The notes beneath the pieces were generated by a model that was given only the letters and a program-made list of their open reading frames with translations, made no database searches and had not been told where the DNA came from. Positions 35,538 to 50,600 of a DNA stretch of 64,000 nucleotides are shown one piece after another. The position numbers were made by a program, and so were the translations under genes. Source of the DNA: Tigriopus japonicus (taxonomy: Eukaryota; Arthropoda; Copepoda; Harpacticoida; Harpacticidae). Numbering within the stretch: position 1 is the first letter of the stretch; every line of letters starts with the position of its first letter. The DNA is taken from assembly GCA_010645155.1 (NCBI GenBank), contig CM021316.1, positions 2,525,249-2,589,248 on the forward strand, in the 5' to 3' direction.

Positions 35538-35921
35538 CTACTGAAAGAACTTCTCGATGCGTTGAGTAAAATTAGCCATGTCGTTCTCGAGAAGTTCAAC
35601 ATTCGCGTTGACGTTCTCAATCTCTCCGATTATGTCGGCCATCTTCCGATCTCCATTTTGGCGTTGGTGTTGCCAAAGGGCTCTTAATCCCTGAAGAGAA
35701 GCCTCAAATTGGGCTCTTAGCTCAGATTCAAATTGCTCATATTGAGCGTCCATTTCAGCACGTTTAGAGTTGCCCAATTCGATCCATTGCTGCACAAGAC
35801 CAACGAGATGCTCTCGCCGACTTGGAGACGTATTAAAGGACAGTGAATCAATGTCGAGAACGTCGGAATCAGGTTGATTTGAGTTGCATTCTTTCCCAGA
35901 TTCAACTTTATCGCCCTCCAT
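35538..35921 (-). CDS. Small coiled-coil protein, family not recognised
   Basis: A single-exon frame of 127 residues, ATG to TGA. The first 35 or so residues are acidic and polar. The remainder is strongly helical and amphipathic with heptad-like spacing of hydrophobic residues (for example LVGLVQQWIEL and AQFEASLQGLRALW), ending in FTQRIEKFFQ. No signal peptide or membrane segment is visible. It lies head-to-tail with the CRAL-TRIO gene, with 261 bases between its stop and that gene's ATG and an AATAAA in between. Such composition fits subunits of small coiled-coil complexes, but no specific family can be named. The clean composition and adjacent poly(A) signal favour a real gene. Confidence 0.6.
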   Translation of the reverse strand: MEGDKVESGKECNSNQPDSDVLDIDSLSFNTSPSRREHLVGLVQQWIELGNSKRAEMDAQYEQFESELRAQFEASLQGLRALWQHQRQNGDRKMADIIGEIENVNANVELLENDMANFTQRIEKFFQ

Positions 35922-38900
35922 GATTTCAGTAAGCTTTCAGATTGAAATTTCAGGGTCAGCAGTTTTCATTAGTCTACTCGGCGTACAAAAATAAGTCTTT
36001 AAGAGAGATCCTAAATTTGCTGGGGAAAATTCAAGAAGTTAAGATGTAAATCTTAACCAAACTCGCAAGAGCAATAAACCTTCATAATCGTGCGAGACAT
36101 AGAAGATCTTAATAAAATTGAAAAAGATTGGGACCCTGATTGAAGGAGTCACTAGGGGTTTTGAGCGGGAACTTTTGAATTGAAATCGATCCTTTTTGCC
36201 CAATCAGATTGAAACCAGTGCTTGACACGAAGGCTTTGCCGATACGTTATCCAAGACTATTAAATTCAGCTTCAATACAGACAAAAGACTCGTGCCATCA
36301 CTCTCGCCATCAAACACGCTTCCGTTGCTACATCAAATTCTCAATAATTACCTTAAAAACGGGAGCTTCTTGATGCACTGATCAAAGTCCTGGAGTATTT
36401 CTAAATATGTAGAAACGTCTCAAGGATTCACTTCCAAGTTCACCACTTTGGAATATCACTCAAATCAATGCGGTATTGTCGATCCGAGTTCAAACAGGGA
36501 CAACGAGCTGACAAGACTAGAGATCTTGATAGCCCGCGGGGTTGGTCGTTGCTCAGGAAAGTGGAATGAGGGTTAGAGCTGCATCGACAAACAACGTCAA
36601 TTTTCAACCCCAAATGAGTTGAGCAGATCCTTGTGGGAGAGTGAGCTCGCCGAGCAGCTTGACTGACTCACACAGGGAACATTTCTAGTCTAGAACATCA
36701 TTCCTGGGAGAGCCACTGATTTCTATTCGACAAAGGCAAGCTGACGAGGTGCTGCTCTCTGTGGTACAGTACTTGACTATGAAGACCTTGGATTGATTGC
36801 TCTCTCGTCCTTAGCCCTAAACAGCTTTACTATGTCATTTGATGATGGCTTTACTTTCAATCATGAGGATGCGTTTCATAACGCCCATTAAGTTTATGTA
36901 ACATGTTCCAATAGGTACATTTTTTGCTCCATAAATGCCAAATTTTTGTAGCGGATGAGCATTTCGAGCAAGCAGAACAAATTTAATAATAGCAGGACGA
37001 GAGAGGCGTTGCAGACAGCAATCGCGATATTGCTCTTCATGAACCATAAATATTTTATCGTGAGCTTCGACTTGAGTGTTCTACTACAATCGTTGAATTA
37101 CGTTTTCAGAACGACACTTTTTGGAATCTTGATAGCAAAACATTAAGGAGTAGAGAGTTCTCTTTAAAGATGGGAGTTTAGGAAACCTTGAAACAAAAGA
37201 TGACACACATTTGTCTAGTTGTTACGAAGACGGCTAATTGTAAAATCATCCGCCATGGTGTCTTGTCAATCGTGAACGAGCAATTCCGACGTGAGTCAAG
37301 GTGACAAAATGTTGCAACACAAGTGTGTGTAATGAACGACAACAGCAACTTTAAGTCGACAAATAATCTCATGAAATTTCCAAACGTATTTTCCTTCACT
37401 TTTCCACCTCTGCTCTAGTTAACATTTTTCATAATTATGCACGAACAGAAAAATCGTATTTAAATCCTAAGCGGGCGCTTCTTTTAATTACAACTTTGAT
37501 ATAAGGACTCGGGTAAGAAAGCTGGGTAAGTCTGTTGCCTCCAAACTACAAGTTATTTATGTACAAAAAGCTCGGTTAGGACCTCCTGCCTTTCATGGTT
37601 GTCTCACGAGTCTTGTTCTTGTTAATTCGCTTCAGAGTTGTTTTTCAACGAGAGCAAATGTTTGGCCTTTTTAAGTGGATTAATCCCGTGGTGAATGGTA
37701 CGGACTTTGACCGGATGAGCAAAAAGTACGACCAAGAAGAGTAGCCTTTTTTCACATCCTCACTTTGTGATACTTTTCTCCTTTGGTCTTGAGGGCGAGG
37801 TTGGTGTGCAACTCTCGTAACCTTTGTTCAACCTCCATTTGGGCCCATTTTCCCCCATCTTCCTTGCTCGATAAGAGGATCCAAGGTCGCTCAAGACATC
37901 TACGAACGTAGTCTTCACAATCTTCATTGCAAAAGAAAGAAAGAAAATGAAGAGAAAAAAGGGAAGATCCAAGGCAAGGACAGAACAGAATTCAAGGCCT
38001 CTATCTTTCTCAAGCCTCGAGGTGCTTCGTCATATCTTGGTTTATTTGATCTGTGATCTCATTCCCTGCAATACCTCGAGTGTATTGGAAGATCAAATGA
38101 CTCCGACAGACCTGTCGATATTGAAACGAGTCCCCTTACGCCCTCCAATTTCCCTCTTACCATGGGAATGGATCATTGCATGCCTGGTCTTGAATGGAGG
38201 AAAGATCGTGGTGGTTTTTCCCTTCATCTTCTGCCGACTTCATTCCTAACCTTTCCCTGGAGAGAAACCCAGATCCTTGAAACCTTGGCGACTCTCGTGA
38301 TGTTGGCTCACAGACATAAGCATAACCATTAGTCCATTGACAATATCACGCTAGTCCAAAAAAAAGCACAGTCTGTCCCGTCTTTGAGCGCGTACTATGT
38401 GTTTTTTCGAAGAGCGACAGAGACATTAACTGGATTAGCTTTTTCGTGTCAAGCCTCACAGTAGTAGTGAGTACCAATTACCCTCTCGTTCCTTGGAATT
38501 GCGTGCCATACGTAAGAAGGCCCGATGTCTATTTGACTTGATGTGTGTATATCTGTGCCCGTCTTGGAACCGGAGAATTTCGAACCCTTGTTGGATACGG
38601 GTGGAGATAACTAGTGGAACTAGAAGTTAGTGTTTGATATGAAGGAGTCCCTTCCACTATGTCTGTCTACTTGTTCTTCCTCTTGGTAGAGAGATGAACG
38701 AGCCCTCTCCTGGTTCTGGATTGCAGAGGAGACCAACAGTAGTGTAGCACTCTATGCTCCATGTTCAGCACGTACGTAGAGATCGAAAGTAAGATGAGCT
38801 CCAATCACTAATGCGTTTTCTGACGATTGCTTCACAACGTCCAATAATGATGAAGTATGCAAGTTATGCGAGACTCTCGATTCCACGTTTGGTTAGGTAC

Positions 38901-41900
38901 ACGGTCAATCACGTAGAGAGCCCACTCACTACTCATGAATTTCTTTTGATCATTTACCAGCGCCATATACTGTATACGGAGGATTATTGTATTCCCGAAG
39001 ACTGCTAGCAATGTTGGCGGTTCACTCGATGATGGTCTCTTAGTTGAATTGCTGGTTCTTGTCCCGATGAAGCACCACAAGGGCCAGCAATCCAACTCGA
39101 AATAGACAGGAAATAAAAGTTCTTTAAGCCTCCGTTTCCAATGGGCACCCAATCGATGGACTTTGGGCTTTGTGCCTTGAGAACGGATCCTAAAATAAAT
39201 TCCCGACGAGGCACTCGGAAAATCAAGAGGCATTCTTTTCTTTTGGTTGGAACTACGGAAGTTATGTGGTTGGAGGCTTTTTTTATATTTTTATTTCCAA
39301 AGATGTGCATGAAAAACCCTGGTTATAGATCAAAGTGAAGAGGCATCATCTCATTTCCAAGGCAATATACCAAGGATATTACCATATTGGGCTCTGGTTA
39401 AGGCCTGGTTGATTCCCTGTAAAGTGCCCTGAGGCATGACATGGGCATTACCTATTGGGCCTCCGGACAGGCATTGCAAATGCCAATCTTCATTAGGGAC
39501 AGAATCCGTCTTCATTTCCATTATGGTCCCTACAAACCAGAAGAGTGTCTGAGAAAATCGAGAAGGGTTCTCATCAAAGGCAATGCCTCAAACTTTCCTC
39601 CCTTTTTGATTCAAACACCCTGTTGATTTTGATTGACCGTTTCTCGGCTGGTCTCATAGCTTTTTCAGGCAGATCAGACTTTGGGCTTCAAGCCTAGAGA
39701 TCATCTTTGAAATTCAGCACCAATAACAAACTCAATGTAGAATAAGGAAAAACCAACCTCGATGAGGCTTGCTGGTTTCCTTCTGCCATTCTCCGCTCAC
39801 TCGCTCTTTAACCGTCTTGAAGGTATTATGCATCCCGTGGAGCGAAAGAGGCCTAATTCTGTCGAGAATGGCTTTGAAATTGCAGTTACTGCGGGAAGAA
39901 AGGGAAGGGTCCTATTGAGAAGGTCCACTCCCCCATTTGCCCGTTGTTATCAAAGGAGATGCGTCTTAAAAAGGGGGGGCCTCCATATCCTGCCAAACAG
40001 ACTGCCTCCGCGAGACTTTGTGGACAGAGAAGTTATTGGACGATCATCAAGTCTTATCCAACGACCCTCTCGAAAGTGTCGCCCTCCGTCCGTTGATGGT
40101 GTTGATGCTTCGTTGCTGTTTTTTTTTTCTTTTTCATTTTATCAGTGTTCCCCATGAAAGCAACCCTGGATAAAGATTGGATTGCCCGAAAACGTGGGAG
40201 AAAGTCTCTTTTCCATCCGATTGGCCTGAGTCGTCTGTTGCGTGCTTGTGAAAGTGTTCCTTGTGTTGTTCCACGTACTCGCCCGTCCGACTCCTCAAGT
40301 TTGACTGCATTTTCCCGCTCTTTCCCATTACTATCTATTCACGGACCCGGCGTGTTCTCGAGCTACGTCACTCGAGGTTGTCTTGGCCTCGATGTGCGTG
40401 GCTATTGTTGATGCTGCTGCTGCCCTCGTCTCTTCCCCGTAACTCAAGAGCGTGGTCCGGGATTTGAAAGCCGGGGAGAACCGCGCCAGTGCGCGGGGGA
40501 ATTTTTCCCCCGCTTGGTCCCGTTCGAAGCTCAGAAGAAGGTGGCAAGGATGGAGGGAGTGGGAAGCCAAGGCTGCTGACAAAGGACAAGCGAAAACGGT
40601 GGAACAAACAGCCTTCTCTTCCTCCTCCTCCTCCTCCTCCTCCTCTTGCTCACTCTCGAGACGGAGTGGTGGTGAAGTGTCGTTCGTTGTTCCACATTGG
40701 ACTGTGTGCTTCGTCCTTTTGGAACTGGTGTCCATTCATTTCAGAAAGAAAATAGTCCTGAGTTTTAGTGGACAGGGACACCCGATTGAAATGTAGAACA
40801 TCACTCAATGACAACTTTGTTCTGGAAATCTCAGCCTATTTCTACAACCACCCAAGACCCTCCTCCAACAGATTGTCTCGCTTTCGAATGAGTAAAACGT
40901 GACAACTGGGAGAAAAAGTGTTGCCCATGTTTTGTGCTGCACGGTTGTGAAGTTCCAATGGATGTCATGCAAATCACCAAAAGACTAGGACTGAGTTGAG
41001 ACATCCTTCGCTCCTTTTAGACCACTCTGTCTGTTGGATAAGCATCTTTGCGGTCTCAATAATGAAGGAGAACATGAGCGAAGGTAAGATTACGACAATT
41101 CGTCTGGTCGAACACCTTATAAAACTCGATTAGGACCGATATTTGGTGCAAGATCAAACCTTCCTTCATCCTCAGTAGGTTGCTCGTCGGGTGAAAGAAA
41201 GATTTGCCCAAGCAGAAAGCCGCAGGAGGCCATTTTGACTGTCGATTGCTCAACATTTCGTCTGGCGAATGAATTCACCAAAGCACTTGCCGACAATGTC
41301 ACGCCACTATTAGATTGACTGACCTTCAAGTCGGCTCTATTTTCGTGTATGCAGAGTTAAGGATCGACCCGCAAGGTTGGCCTTGAGTTCCCTTTCCTTC
41401 TTCAACCCGGTTGTTTCATGGAACAAGGTTCATAAGATGAAGCTACTAGTACTTTGTTCATTTTCTCTCTCTTTAGGTTTGACTAAGTGATCGAAACTTG
41501 TTAGAACAGAGACCTTTGTACGACTTGAGTCAATAGACGTCGTGCAAATTGCTCAAAAAACGTCAAAGAGATAGGAAAAGTCTCTTTAGACGCAGAGGTG
41601 TGTTTGTTTTTTCAAGATCTTGAGATCCAGCGTCACGGCCTTAAAACCGATCCAAGCAAACATCTTGTCAAGCTTCCCTCAAAGTTTGTTCGGTGAGCCA
41701 AGAATTTCAATACAAAATAGGCTAAACCCCGGAAATCATTTTAACCGTCTCGTCTCGTCTTTGGAAATGTAAACAATAGCCCAAAGAACTAAAGACCCTC
41801 GCACGATATCCAGATCTTCACTCACAGCCATTCAACGAGAACGAAGAGATTCTTTTGTAATTGTTCCGATCCGAAACACTGCCTTCAGTCATTCTCACTC

Positions 41901-44616
41901 AAAAGTTCCGCAGTGGGAGGTGTCGCCCAACATGAAAAAATGCGCGAGCTTAAAACAAAATTCTTTTTGAGGCCCGCTCTAGCTTGAAAAACTGCTTTCC
42001 TATTTTGGAATATTCGATCCATGTAGGACTTGGACCACATGAACAAGGCAATCAATTCAGAGTCAAAGCCAAGCACTCCAGTCATTGACACTTGAGGGGT
42101 TGATGATTCCTGACAACAAATTAGACCCTAAGCCCTACTGTTTGTGGAACATGCGTGACAGGTCTCCTGGATGTCAAGTCTCCCTAGGGAGCAGATGACC
42201 TTGTTAAATTAAAGAACATAGTATCTGTACTCGCACACACGCACAATAAAAGGAAGAGAGTTCCATGGAGTTTTCGAATGGGCAGAAAGGAAAGCTGAGT
42301 TCTGAAGAGCTTTGGAACAATTCCACCATGGTCGAGTGGCTTCAGAACCCACCTAATAGCTTACATACACGACAAAATTGATTGCGCTCAGGTTATTTCT
42401 GGACCAGCAAAAATGTCAAGATAAGCAAAAAGGAGGGGCCAATCAAATTTTGGAACTGGAATTTGATCGGATTTCGGCTATTTTGAGGCTTGTACGTGCT
42501 TGGAAAATGCATTGGGACGCACGAGTGTTGGCAATTCGAAGGACTTCAAATTTGTGCAATTGTCCAAATTTCTTTTAGAAAACGCAAAAAATGAGATTTC
42601 TCTTTTGTGCCTCAAGCACGTGTTGAGAATAACAATTTTTCGTTCTGATTGTACTGCATAAGCCCATCAGCTTAATTGAAACCAATGAAATGTGGTTTGC
42701 AAGCAGATACAATCTACGAATTAAAATGACCAAGGTACAAAGCGGTCAGGGCAGGTATTACTTCAAAACGACGTACAAGGCCAACTTTGTATGTAGGCGG
42801 GGAAAGTTTTGTCCATTGGGTAAGGTCGTCCTTCTTAGAAGCCACAAAAGGGGTCGAAAATGATCAACTGCCTGGTTAACTTTGTTTCACGAAGACAATA
42901 TAAGAGAGGATGCAATTTTTTTACTTGAAAGATATGAATAATCATAAATTTGACACGTGTGGGCCTAAAAAAATGGATATCTGCACTTGATTTAGCAAGT
43001 ATAAGAATTGATATCTTAAGGTCTCGAATTGGGCACTTCCAAAACTGCCAATGCTCAGAATTGACGGGCGACTTCTTGTTCCAATGGTCCAAACTTATTG
43101 GCACACAACATGATTGGTTAAGAACTTTTGTTATTGGCCTTATTGTTGCAGCAAATTGGAAATCGGCGGGTTGTCAATATTGAGACACTTCCTGCTCACC
43201 ACAACTTTCTTTTCACGTCAAAACATATTTTGGCCGACTCTTAAGTGGCAAGTTCCAAGCAAACTGGAACCCTGAAAAATACCACGAATGGCTTTGGCTT
43301 TTTGGAGAAAAGTGAAAGGCCCTTAAAATCGGCGTCAAAATGGATGTTTCTCATTACCCAAGAGACTTGTCCGGGTTGAAACTGTCCAAGATAAGGCAGA
43401 AACAAATGGCAGGTCGAGCCTGTTCAGTTGTCTTTCCATGGAACACACACAGACAGAACTTTAGCAGCTTGTATACATACCACTAAGTATGAATGATGAC
43501 GATAATGATGATGATGACGAGAAGGAGGAGGAGGAGGAAGGCCACTTGTACAAGTCTTGTCCGCATCGTCTTCTCAAATAGCTTTTCCTTTCTTACATAA
43601 TGCTCGTTTCTCTTCCTCGACGTTGACCTTAAACTCGACGCGAATGATTTAGTTCGAGTTCTCTCTCCTAATTATACTGCCGCCTTTTGGCATGAGGGCC
43701 AATTTAGAAAGCAAGTGACACTCACTTTAAGGTCCTTGCTAACTATGGAATGTTGTCAACGGGTTTGATGCCTCGGCACAGACTTTGTAGTATGCACTGT
43801 ACTGTATTGTAAAAGCGTATGGTTTTAAGGGCGCCAAGAAAGGAAACCGTGTTGAAAGAGGTCTTTGTCCGCTAGTCCCTTGAGCTGTAATGGTTTTTAG
43901 GGCCTAACTCATGGAGAATGCACCAAAATTGATCATTGACTTGGATCTACCAGACCAAGTCCTTCCTATCTTTAGGCCCTCTTTACTTGGTTTGGTAATA
44001 GCCGTCTCCAACAAGAAAAACTTGTCAAGCCCGTCGCTCAAGTTTCCTCCAAGAGTCTAGTGGCCTTTGTTTTGATCTTGTACCGTCTCATTTCCTTCGA
44101 AAGCCAATGATTGGACTTTGCACATGCTGTATCTGTGATACAATAAACTCGGCAATCAGGCCAGGGCTTTGCTCTCCCTTTATGGCTTCTTCTCTCTTTC
44201 ATGGCCTTGCTGGCCCACGATTCCATAAATTGTTAGATAAAACTGGTTCATTGCCGAATTCAAAATTGGAGCCCCTTTTGTTTCACCATACAGAAGTGGG
44301 AGGAGATCATCTCGATGGTCTTTCGTTCTGGCCTTTGGCATAGTTTCAGTTGCACAATCAGGCCAGCTAGCACTGCATTTGGAATGATGTTATTTCCCTT
44401 GTCTCTTCCAAGTTCGTTGAACGAAGGCTGGCCTTGTTCTCATGCCAGGGAAACAACAAGCCTTTAGGGAAATTTATTTGGTGTCTGGGACCTTGGAAGC
44501 CTCGAATTATTTGGTCGCTCCTCCACCAACAATGACCTCCATTACTAAATGAATGTTCGTTCCTTGCACCACCCAAATTGACATCAAAATATATGACCTT
44601 CCCTGTTCTTTTCCAG
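35922..44616. other. 8.7 kb spacer, no gene recognised
   Basis: Both strands were read. Open frames are short, overlap one another and show no family signature. Simple repeats occur: CCT units at 40621-40645 and a GAT/GAG tract at about 43495-43545. Noncoding first exons and promoters of the flanking genes (small coiled-coil gene to the left, PGAP2 to the right) may lie here. Confidence 0.5.
40621..40645. repeat. CCT microsatellite
   Basis: Eight CCT units in a row. It makes poly-Ser, poly-Pro and poly-Glu runs in the three affected frames, which explains the otherwise odd open frames there. Confidence 0.9.
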
Positions 44617-47600
44617 ATCTCGTGAACAAATCACTGCAGCCATCGTTAGGGGATTCTTTGGACTGTGATATCCCGACAACTCATTCGCCTGATCTGGTCA
44701 CACTGAATAATCCACCGGGACCAAACTTCCACCATCCCAAGCATTATTCCAATAATCATAATAATGTGGGCATGAGTCTGAATTCGAATTGCTGTCAGAG
44801 CAATGCTAGCCCCAAGAATGGTCGGGTTTGGGTTCGGTTCAGTTTTCGTCAGCTGTGCCAAATTTGCTTGGCCATGCCCTTGGTGGGGCTGGTGGTTTGT
44901 CTTCTCATCGCTGTGATATTCCAATTTGAACACATCCAAGAGACCGCCTGCAAGGTAAGATCATTTTAATCGTCTCTCTAGGGACAGCACCAAACGAGCT
45001 CCTCAATGGAAATGTCATGAGAGGAATTCCATTTGAGTTGCCGCAAGACTGGTTTGCTTTACGAACTAGGTTCACCTTGGAGGCATTGAATACTGGTACT
45101 GAGTTAGGCCCATCCCCCCCATCCAAAAGCTATTCCATTATGTTGGCACCCATCTTCAGTAGCAATGCAGGATGTGCCTTATCGTTGATAGTGATAAATA
45201 AAAAGTTGGGTGTTCCACTGTCCCAACATGCACATCAACGCAAGATGGTTGTGAGTGCATCATTCCACTTGCACGTCCCTTATGCACAACAGTCATATTA
45301 ACGGCCAATGTGAAGGCTGGCCTGGTGAAAATGAACCTTGTGTTCACAAAAACACGGAGTGAAAGTATTTGTGTAGGAGGTTTTTTTGTTTGCAGCCCAA
45401 AAACACAACACATGGAAAGAGGATTGGGAAAAGATCCGGAAAGGAATAGATCCCGACCAAATTTTGTTTCGAAAGGCTATTCTTGTACAAGTGAACAAAC
45501 TTTGGTCCTCTTAACTCTCTCCTCTTAAACACCGAATTAAAACTTTGTTCCACAAAGTCTGCTAGATTTCTGCTACGAATTTGCCGATCATTTGCACTTG
45601 AACTGATTATCACTTTGTCATAAAGGATGATTGTTTTCTAACGTTCCCGTGAATGGTACCGATTCGTCGAGATATTGTACAAATTTTTGGCCGGGATTTT
45701 GTTCATCTACCTCTCTGGCTCTTTATTGTGTTTCCTCCCATCCATCTTCAAGCCTTCCAACAGTGTTTTGAAGACAAAAATTTCTCGGTCCCAGGGGGAT
45801 AATTGATCATTTCCCATCTTCCTTCGGGTGGCTGATGGAATGGGGAAGAGCCTCCAGAGTATTTCTCTCTGGATCATTTCCACAACCATAAAAGGGACCA
45901 ACCACCCTGTTTGCTTTCCGAATCTTGATCAATCCAACCGAGAATGAAACCACTTTTTGATGGCATGCCTGGCGGTCTTTTGGAGAGAAAAGGCCTGGAC
46001 GTCTTTTATGGGAAATGAAGCCTGTCACATAATGGCCTGGATGCCAATCATGATTGTTCTCTTCCATGCCTTCGCATCTCAAAGGCATGCACTAATGTAT
46101 GTGGTAAGGATTGCGAAGGGCTTTAAAGCTGTCCTCCAACCTTAACCTCAATTTTGAGGACTTTAGGACGCTGAATCTGCCTCGGTTTAGTCAGCCTTTT
46201 TTCAAGAAATTTCAATGGCACCCTCTTTATGGAACAAATATCTTTTGAAAGGAGAAAGCATGCTCAGTGCCCAGCGATCCCAATTAGTGATTAATTGATG
46301 AGCTGTTCCCCATTTTAAGGCTAGAACTAATTGCTTTTGGGGCATGAAAAATGGATCACACTATTGTTAAGTGCAAGGTGAACAGGAAGTTGGATGGAGC
46401 AACCAAACCAGCCAACCAACATGCGTGCATACATGCATGCATATACGTATAGACGTATGCTAGCTTGCGTTTGGGTGGGCCTTCTTTACTTACTCTCTCA
46501 GATTCGATCAAACCAAGTGAGATTGGTGAGAAACTGTGCTTAATTATTCAGGACTGCAATGAATTAGATATCAGTCAAAGTCACGAATGTCAAGGATCTT
46601 AATGAGTGAGTACTGAATGGCTGCGAAAATTAGTGGATGACGTGATATTAAAGGCAGATAAAGCTCTTTTGAAAGTGTTTTTGTTTTAGTTTCCTTGAAT
46701 ATTTAGTGACTATCAATGCCACCTTATCATCACGGTTATCCTGAAGTCTTTAGGTTATACCTATACTGTTTGTCCTTGTCTTAAAATATCTGGGAGTTAT
46801 CAAACAAGCAATGATAAGAAGTTCAAAAGCATACAATGACAAAAGTTTTTTCTTGAATATTTAATAAAGTTTTTGTTTAAGGAGATGCAAAATCATTAAG
46901 AAAGCATTTTGCAAACAAGACTTATACATTTTGACCAAACAAATGAGCTGATTCAAGATTAACTTGTAAATGAAGTTGTAAAACGACTAGTGCACTTGAC
47001 TGAACTTTTTTTAATAAGGAGACGATCCCTGGGTTTGAAAACCAAAGCAAATTCTCCTCTCCAGCTAAGGTAGCCGGGATTGAGCTACTGTAACTTTGTG
47101 AAGTAAGCAGTCACTCCAATGGCCCACCAATTTTTTCCAACGGTCTCAAACTTGGCGAAACCACAATCTTTCTCGTAGTTAGACTGTTAATACGGTTAAA
47201 AGCGTTCGTCGGCTTTCGGCTCTTAACTCATTAAAAAGAAGCGAAAGGCGGAGCTCGTTCTCACTCACCGCTTCAAGAAGTTAGACAGGACCCAAAAGTA
47301 AATATTAGCCCTTCAAATCCAATAGAAGAAATAATAAAAAATATCTTGCAAATTTGAATGAACGGCGTCTTATCAGACCGTTCCGCACCATGTCGAGTGA
47401 AAAACTTGATATGTACTTTAGCTACCTTGGAATTGGTCCAAGAGTTCCCTAGATGGATTGGAACCAATGGAAAGAATATTTTCATTCTAGAAAATTCATC
47501 GTTTGAGATGACTTGGAAAAGTAAAGTAGTATTTTTACGCAAGAAGGTCCATGAAAATATAATGCACATAGGGGGTTTAACCTAAACTACTATGTGGAAA

Positions 47601-50600
47601 GGTAAAACTTTTTGTGTAATTATTTATGTCATTGAGAGATACAAAGTCAAAGTCAGATATGAGAAAATTATCCGTCAGGAAAACTTTATTCTTCCATCGG
47701 GAATTCCTTCTATTTGAAGAGGCTTTATGTACCCACGTCGATTTAGGTCAGAGACAAATGTATTCCTGTATAAACAGTTGTTCTTGGGCTGAGTGATCCT
47801 AAATCCTGCTTTAACTGTACATTATTGGTTCAAGGAGTTTCAAATTGAAGCAAAGGACTCTCAAATGGCATTATGGCAGAGGGCTCGAATTTCATGGGGC
47901 ATATTTTTATGGGCCTCCCTGTATTGTCTGAATAGGCGAAGGGCATCAAATTCCCTCCACAATATTTTCTTTCTTACTATCAAGGTCATTGAGCATTTCT
48001 TCTTCTCTTTTTTCAGGTGTTCAATGTGGTTCCCTCCATATCTGCCATAACAGGCATCTCTCCGGGGCGTTACCTGTGGCGCATAGTCATCGCCTTCCAC
48101 ATTGGCCCTCGGTTGTTAATAGCCTACACATATTTCCAGTTCCTCCAGGGACTGGTGATCTCATTTCATTCCCAGAAAGAGAATTACAAAACCAGCGGAA
48201 CCATGTCATCGTCTTCCTCCAGTGAGTGGTCTTGGGGTCGAGGTCGGATTCTTTCCAAATTGGTTCGAGGCGTGTTCTATGCTCAGCTTGTGGAAATGGT
48301 TGGGCTCTGTGGGATATCCTTTATTCATAATAGAGAACACTACCGTGAGTATAGTCTCCCAATAATCAGCAGAAATTACAAACGTAAGGTGGTGATTTTG
48401 TAAACATTGGGTTCAAATTTGTTTTCATGTCATTGGGATTTAGCTTAAAATATCCGGATATCATGTCAATCAAAGTCAGTGCTAAACATGACCAATTTTT
48501 TGGAAAGCGTCCTAGATCATCAAGCGTAAACATGGCTGTCGGAAAAGTGGGGCTAGTACTAGATGTAAAGTGTGTAAACAAAATTTACCCAAGAGCCCAA
48601 GAGATCCATTTTCTCCAATGGCAAACATCCTTCTCACCCTCATTTGATGGATTATGCAGTCATTTCCTCACCAAAGCACGCGAAACATCCTAAAATCTAG
48701 ACCGATTTTGTTCTTCATACCCTCCAAACTCAGTGTAATTTACTTTGTTTTGTGCCTTGACTGCTTGACATTTGCAAGTCCGTCACCCTGATTTTTTTTG
48801 GCATCTGGCCAAATGTAGGCAGCTTTGACCTCGAAATTCTAGGTAGATAACCTCGCAGGGCATTACTAATGTCACTGAGGGCCACTTGAATTGACATAGA
48901 GACGGATTTTTCGCCAAATGTTCGTCTTTTGTGGTCACTAGAATCCAAACACAACAGTAGGCAAAATCCTGACCTGTTTTGGCTTAGTAGCTTCCTCGAT
49001 CCAGGTGATTTGTCATAAAAGCCATAGATCTGCACGAACTCGAGTATAGGATCTTGGCGAGGCTGAGAAACCTCTCAATTTAGTATCCATTATCTCGAAT
49101 TGCTAGATTCCGGGCCATTTCCCAAAACTCTTGTAATTTTCTGTGAGATCGACCAACTTGCTTTATGTTATATTGGGCTTGTTGCCAACTGGAACAAAAA
49201 GCCAAGAAGATTGAGGGTTTGACAAAGCCCCGAAATGATGCTGATATTCGAGCACATTCCAATTTCATGCATGGGTATGTATTACATATCGAGGTCTTGG
49301 GTTTTGACGCCTAAAACCTTTCTCCTCCCTCAGTCACATCTTAATGTGAGCTTGGCTTGATGGAAACTTTACAAAGGGGAAACTTCTTTTCAAAATTTTA
49401 TACATTCTTTCTTGAGCGTGTGATTTATGACCCTCTGATATTCTGAGCCCACTAGAATGTCTTCTTCCACCATCCACTAAAAGGTACTGCTGGAGGCTAA
49501 CCAGAAAAGGATAGCCGTTGATCTCGGGATCTTCCGAATCGTGATTTTCCAATCTAAAATTTATGATTCGTAGCAGGATTTTTGTACCGTTCGTTTCGTG
49601 GGTGCTGTTCGTTTTCCCCCTGCATTTATTTGAACATGATCTGGGAGGAAGAAAGGCCTGAACTCTCATTCTCCCATTCAAAAAGCAACTCATGGACCCT
49701 GCAGTTCCAAGAACTGGGAAGTTCCGTGGAACCAAAGAAGCCAGGAAAAGGCCTGCGGAGAATTGTTAGATACTAGAAGATACAAGAAGAGCTAGAAGAC
49801 GAACTCTGTTTCCCCTGCAAAATCGAATGTCGGTTGTCAGGAATGGACACAAATAGGGCTCTGTCTTGCAAAACACCAGCTTTGCCCGAGATGGGTATCT
49901 TTGAGATGCAAATTTATTTATTACGAGCTTGTTTCACAATTGAGGCTTGCCTGAATGGACAAATGCGGAGAAACTTCACGTTGCCGACTTCTCATGGCCA
50001 AACTTGCTTGCGCCCCTTGACGTTTAATCTACATACCAAATGACTTTTCCCAACAAAATGCAGACTAATCGCATTGATTTTTTTCCCCGAAGGTCTTTAT
50101 TTCAAGGACACCTTAAAGTGCACGAAATGAAACCCCAATTTCTAACATGAAAAACTGTCACGTAGCCTTGATAACGTACCATTTGTGAACTCTGGAATCC
50201 GATAGAGACATGTGACTAATGGCCAAACACTAATCTAGAATTCATTAGTCAGATGTCAAGTCCAGATTTAATTGCACTCGATGAACCAAGGCTGATGGCG
50301 ATGTCCATTTGGTTTCACCGACCCATTTCAATGTGGGTGTTTTTTGCTATTGGATTTTCTTTCGACCTCCCAATCTTTCAAATGCGTCTTAAGACAAACA
50401 AATTGTCGGATTCCAGAAGATATCGGATTTATCACTTTTTTGAATGAACCAATTTTTTGGGTTACGTGTTTTAGAATAGTATTCTATATCACTTTTTATA
50501 TATTTATTACTTAAACTCATTGTAATTTTTTGACTATATTTATATTTATTTCAATCTTTTGTTTACAATCGAATCTCAAGAAGCTCGTATGTCTCTTGCG

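Noticed and set aside
40452..40796. Poly-Ser, poly-Pro and poly-Glu ORFs around 40.6 kb
   Set aside because: All are produced by one CCT microsatellite read in different frames.
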